This document shows positions 6,256-6,496 of a DNA stretch of 6,496 nt, piece after piece (positions within the stretch are counted from its first letter, which is position 1; each line of letters begins with the position of its first letter). Source of the stretch: Promethearchaeota archaeon (lineage in GTDB: Archaea > Asgardarchaeota > Lokiarchaeia > Sigynarchaeales > SOKP01); NCBI GenBank assembly GCA_014729315.1, contig WJKD01000618.1:1-6496 (forward strand), given 5' to 3'. The notes beneath the pieces were generated by a model. It saw only the letters and a list, made by a program, of their open reading frames with translations, had not been told where the DNA came from and made no database searches. The position numbers and the translations under genes were made by a program.

Positions 6256-6312
6256 TTTTAAAGCAAGATTCTAAGGCATTTTTTTGTAGATCATAAAGAT
6301 CAGAATTCAAAA

Positions 6313-6496
6313 TTAATATATATAATCTTCAAACCGAGGTATAAAACCTTTTTCCATTAAAGTTTTAGTCTGGTTTTGGGCATTATAAATTATTTTTTTT
6401 GCCTCATTATGTAGTTCCTCTTCTGATAATTTGACTCTAGCGATATTTTGTTCGATTGCTTTCAATCCCACAGCTACCGCCTCTCTTACATAGACC
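6313..6496 (-). CDS. C-terminal end of a probable NAD(P)-dependent malic enzyme (partial)
   Basis: Sixty codons enter from the right edge (first full codon 6495-6493) and end at TAA 6315-6313. The visible end includes YVREAVAVGLKAIEQNIARV (2-21), then KLSEEELHNEAKKIIYNAQN and the tail TKTLMEKGFIPRFEDYIY. A helix with the pattern Ala-Val-Ala-x-Gly-x-Lys-Ala-Ile-Glu-Gln-x-Ile-Ala-Arg, followed by Ser-Glu-Glu-Glu-Leu and a final helix with Met-Glu-x-Gly-Phe-Ile, is what I expect at the C-terminus of prokaryotic malic enzymes, which decarboxylate malate to pyruvate while reducing NAD(P)+. The catalytic and nucleotide-binding domains are outside the window, so this name rests on C-terminal resemblance alone. 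It is the most upstream visible gene of the right-hand minus-strand block. Confidence 0.5.
   Translation of the reverse strand, partial: VYVREAVAVGLKAIEQNIARVKLSEEELHNEAKKIIYNAQNQTKTLMEKGFIPRFEDYIY

Noticed and set aside
6271..6273. In-frame TAG as a pyrrolysine codon in the small ORF
   Set aside because: TAG ends two ordinary genes in this window (175-177 and 3279-3281), no Pyl gene is seen, and a lysine-to-stop mutation or simply an internal start is a simpler explanation.

Overview
This is an AT-rich window (roughly one third G+C by eye) in which almost every base pair belongs to ordinary metabolic or transport genes. There is no rRNA, tRNA, CRISPR array, insertion sequence or phage gene. 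Several starts lack a strong Shine-Dalgarno sequence. TATA-like boxes sit about 25-48 bp upstream of start codons, and T-runs follow stop codons. Together with the protein style (Lys/Ile/Asn-rich, a cysteine protein of the DUF2284 kind), this suggests an archaeon, perhaps an Asgard (Lokiarchaeia-like) genome. That placement is an impression from composition and style, not a phylogenetic result.

Layout. Left block, minus strand: the first 36 codons of a cysteine-containing, probably metal-binding protein run off the left edge (1-108). Upstream of it are a pyridoxamine-phosphate-oxidase-fold FMN protein (175-657) and a ten-helix EamA/DMT-type transporter (732-1679). A 132-bp divergent intergenic region separates this block from a plus-strand GPH-type (melibiose-carrier-like) cation symporter (1812-3212). 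The symporter converges on an N-acyl-D-amino-acid deacylase on the minus strand (3279-4895), with a T9 run and a small hairpin between them. Right block, minus strand: a PLP-dependent amino-acid racemase of the alanine/ornithine racemase family (5017-6087), a small unrecognised ORF of 45 codons (6118-6255), and the C-terminal 60 residues of a probable malic enzyme entering from the right edge (6313-6496).

How the genes may work together. The coherent part is the neighbouring deacylase and racemase. The deacylase would release free D-amino acids from N-acyl forms. The racemase could interconvert D- and L-forms, feeding central metabolism where malic enzyme acts. The GPH symporter and the DMT carrier are candidate transporters for such compounds, but nothing in their sequences fixes the substrate. 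The window looks mostly ordinary. The points most worth a second look are the small ORF with an in-frame amber upstream of its ATG, an exact 15-bp repeat that lies just past two stop codons and overlaps possible TATA boxes, and the deacylase-racemase pairing.
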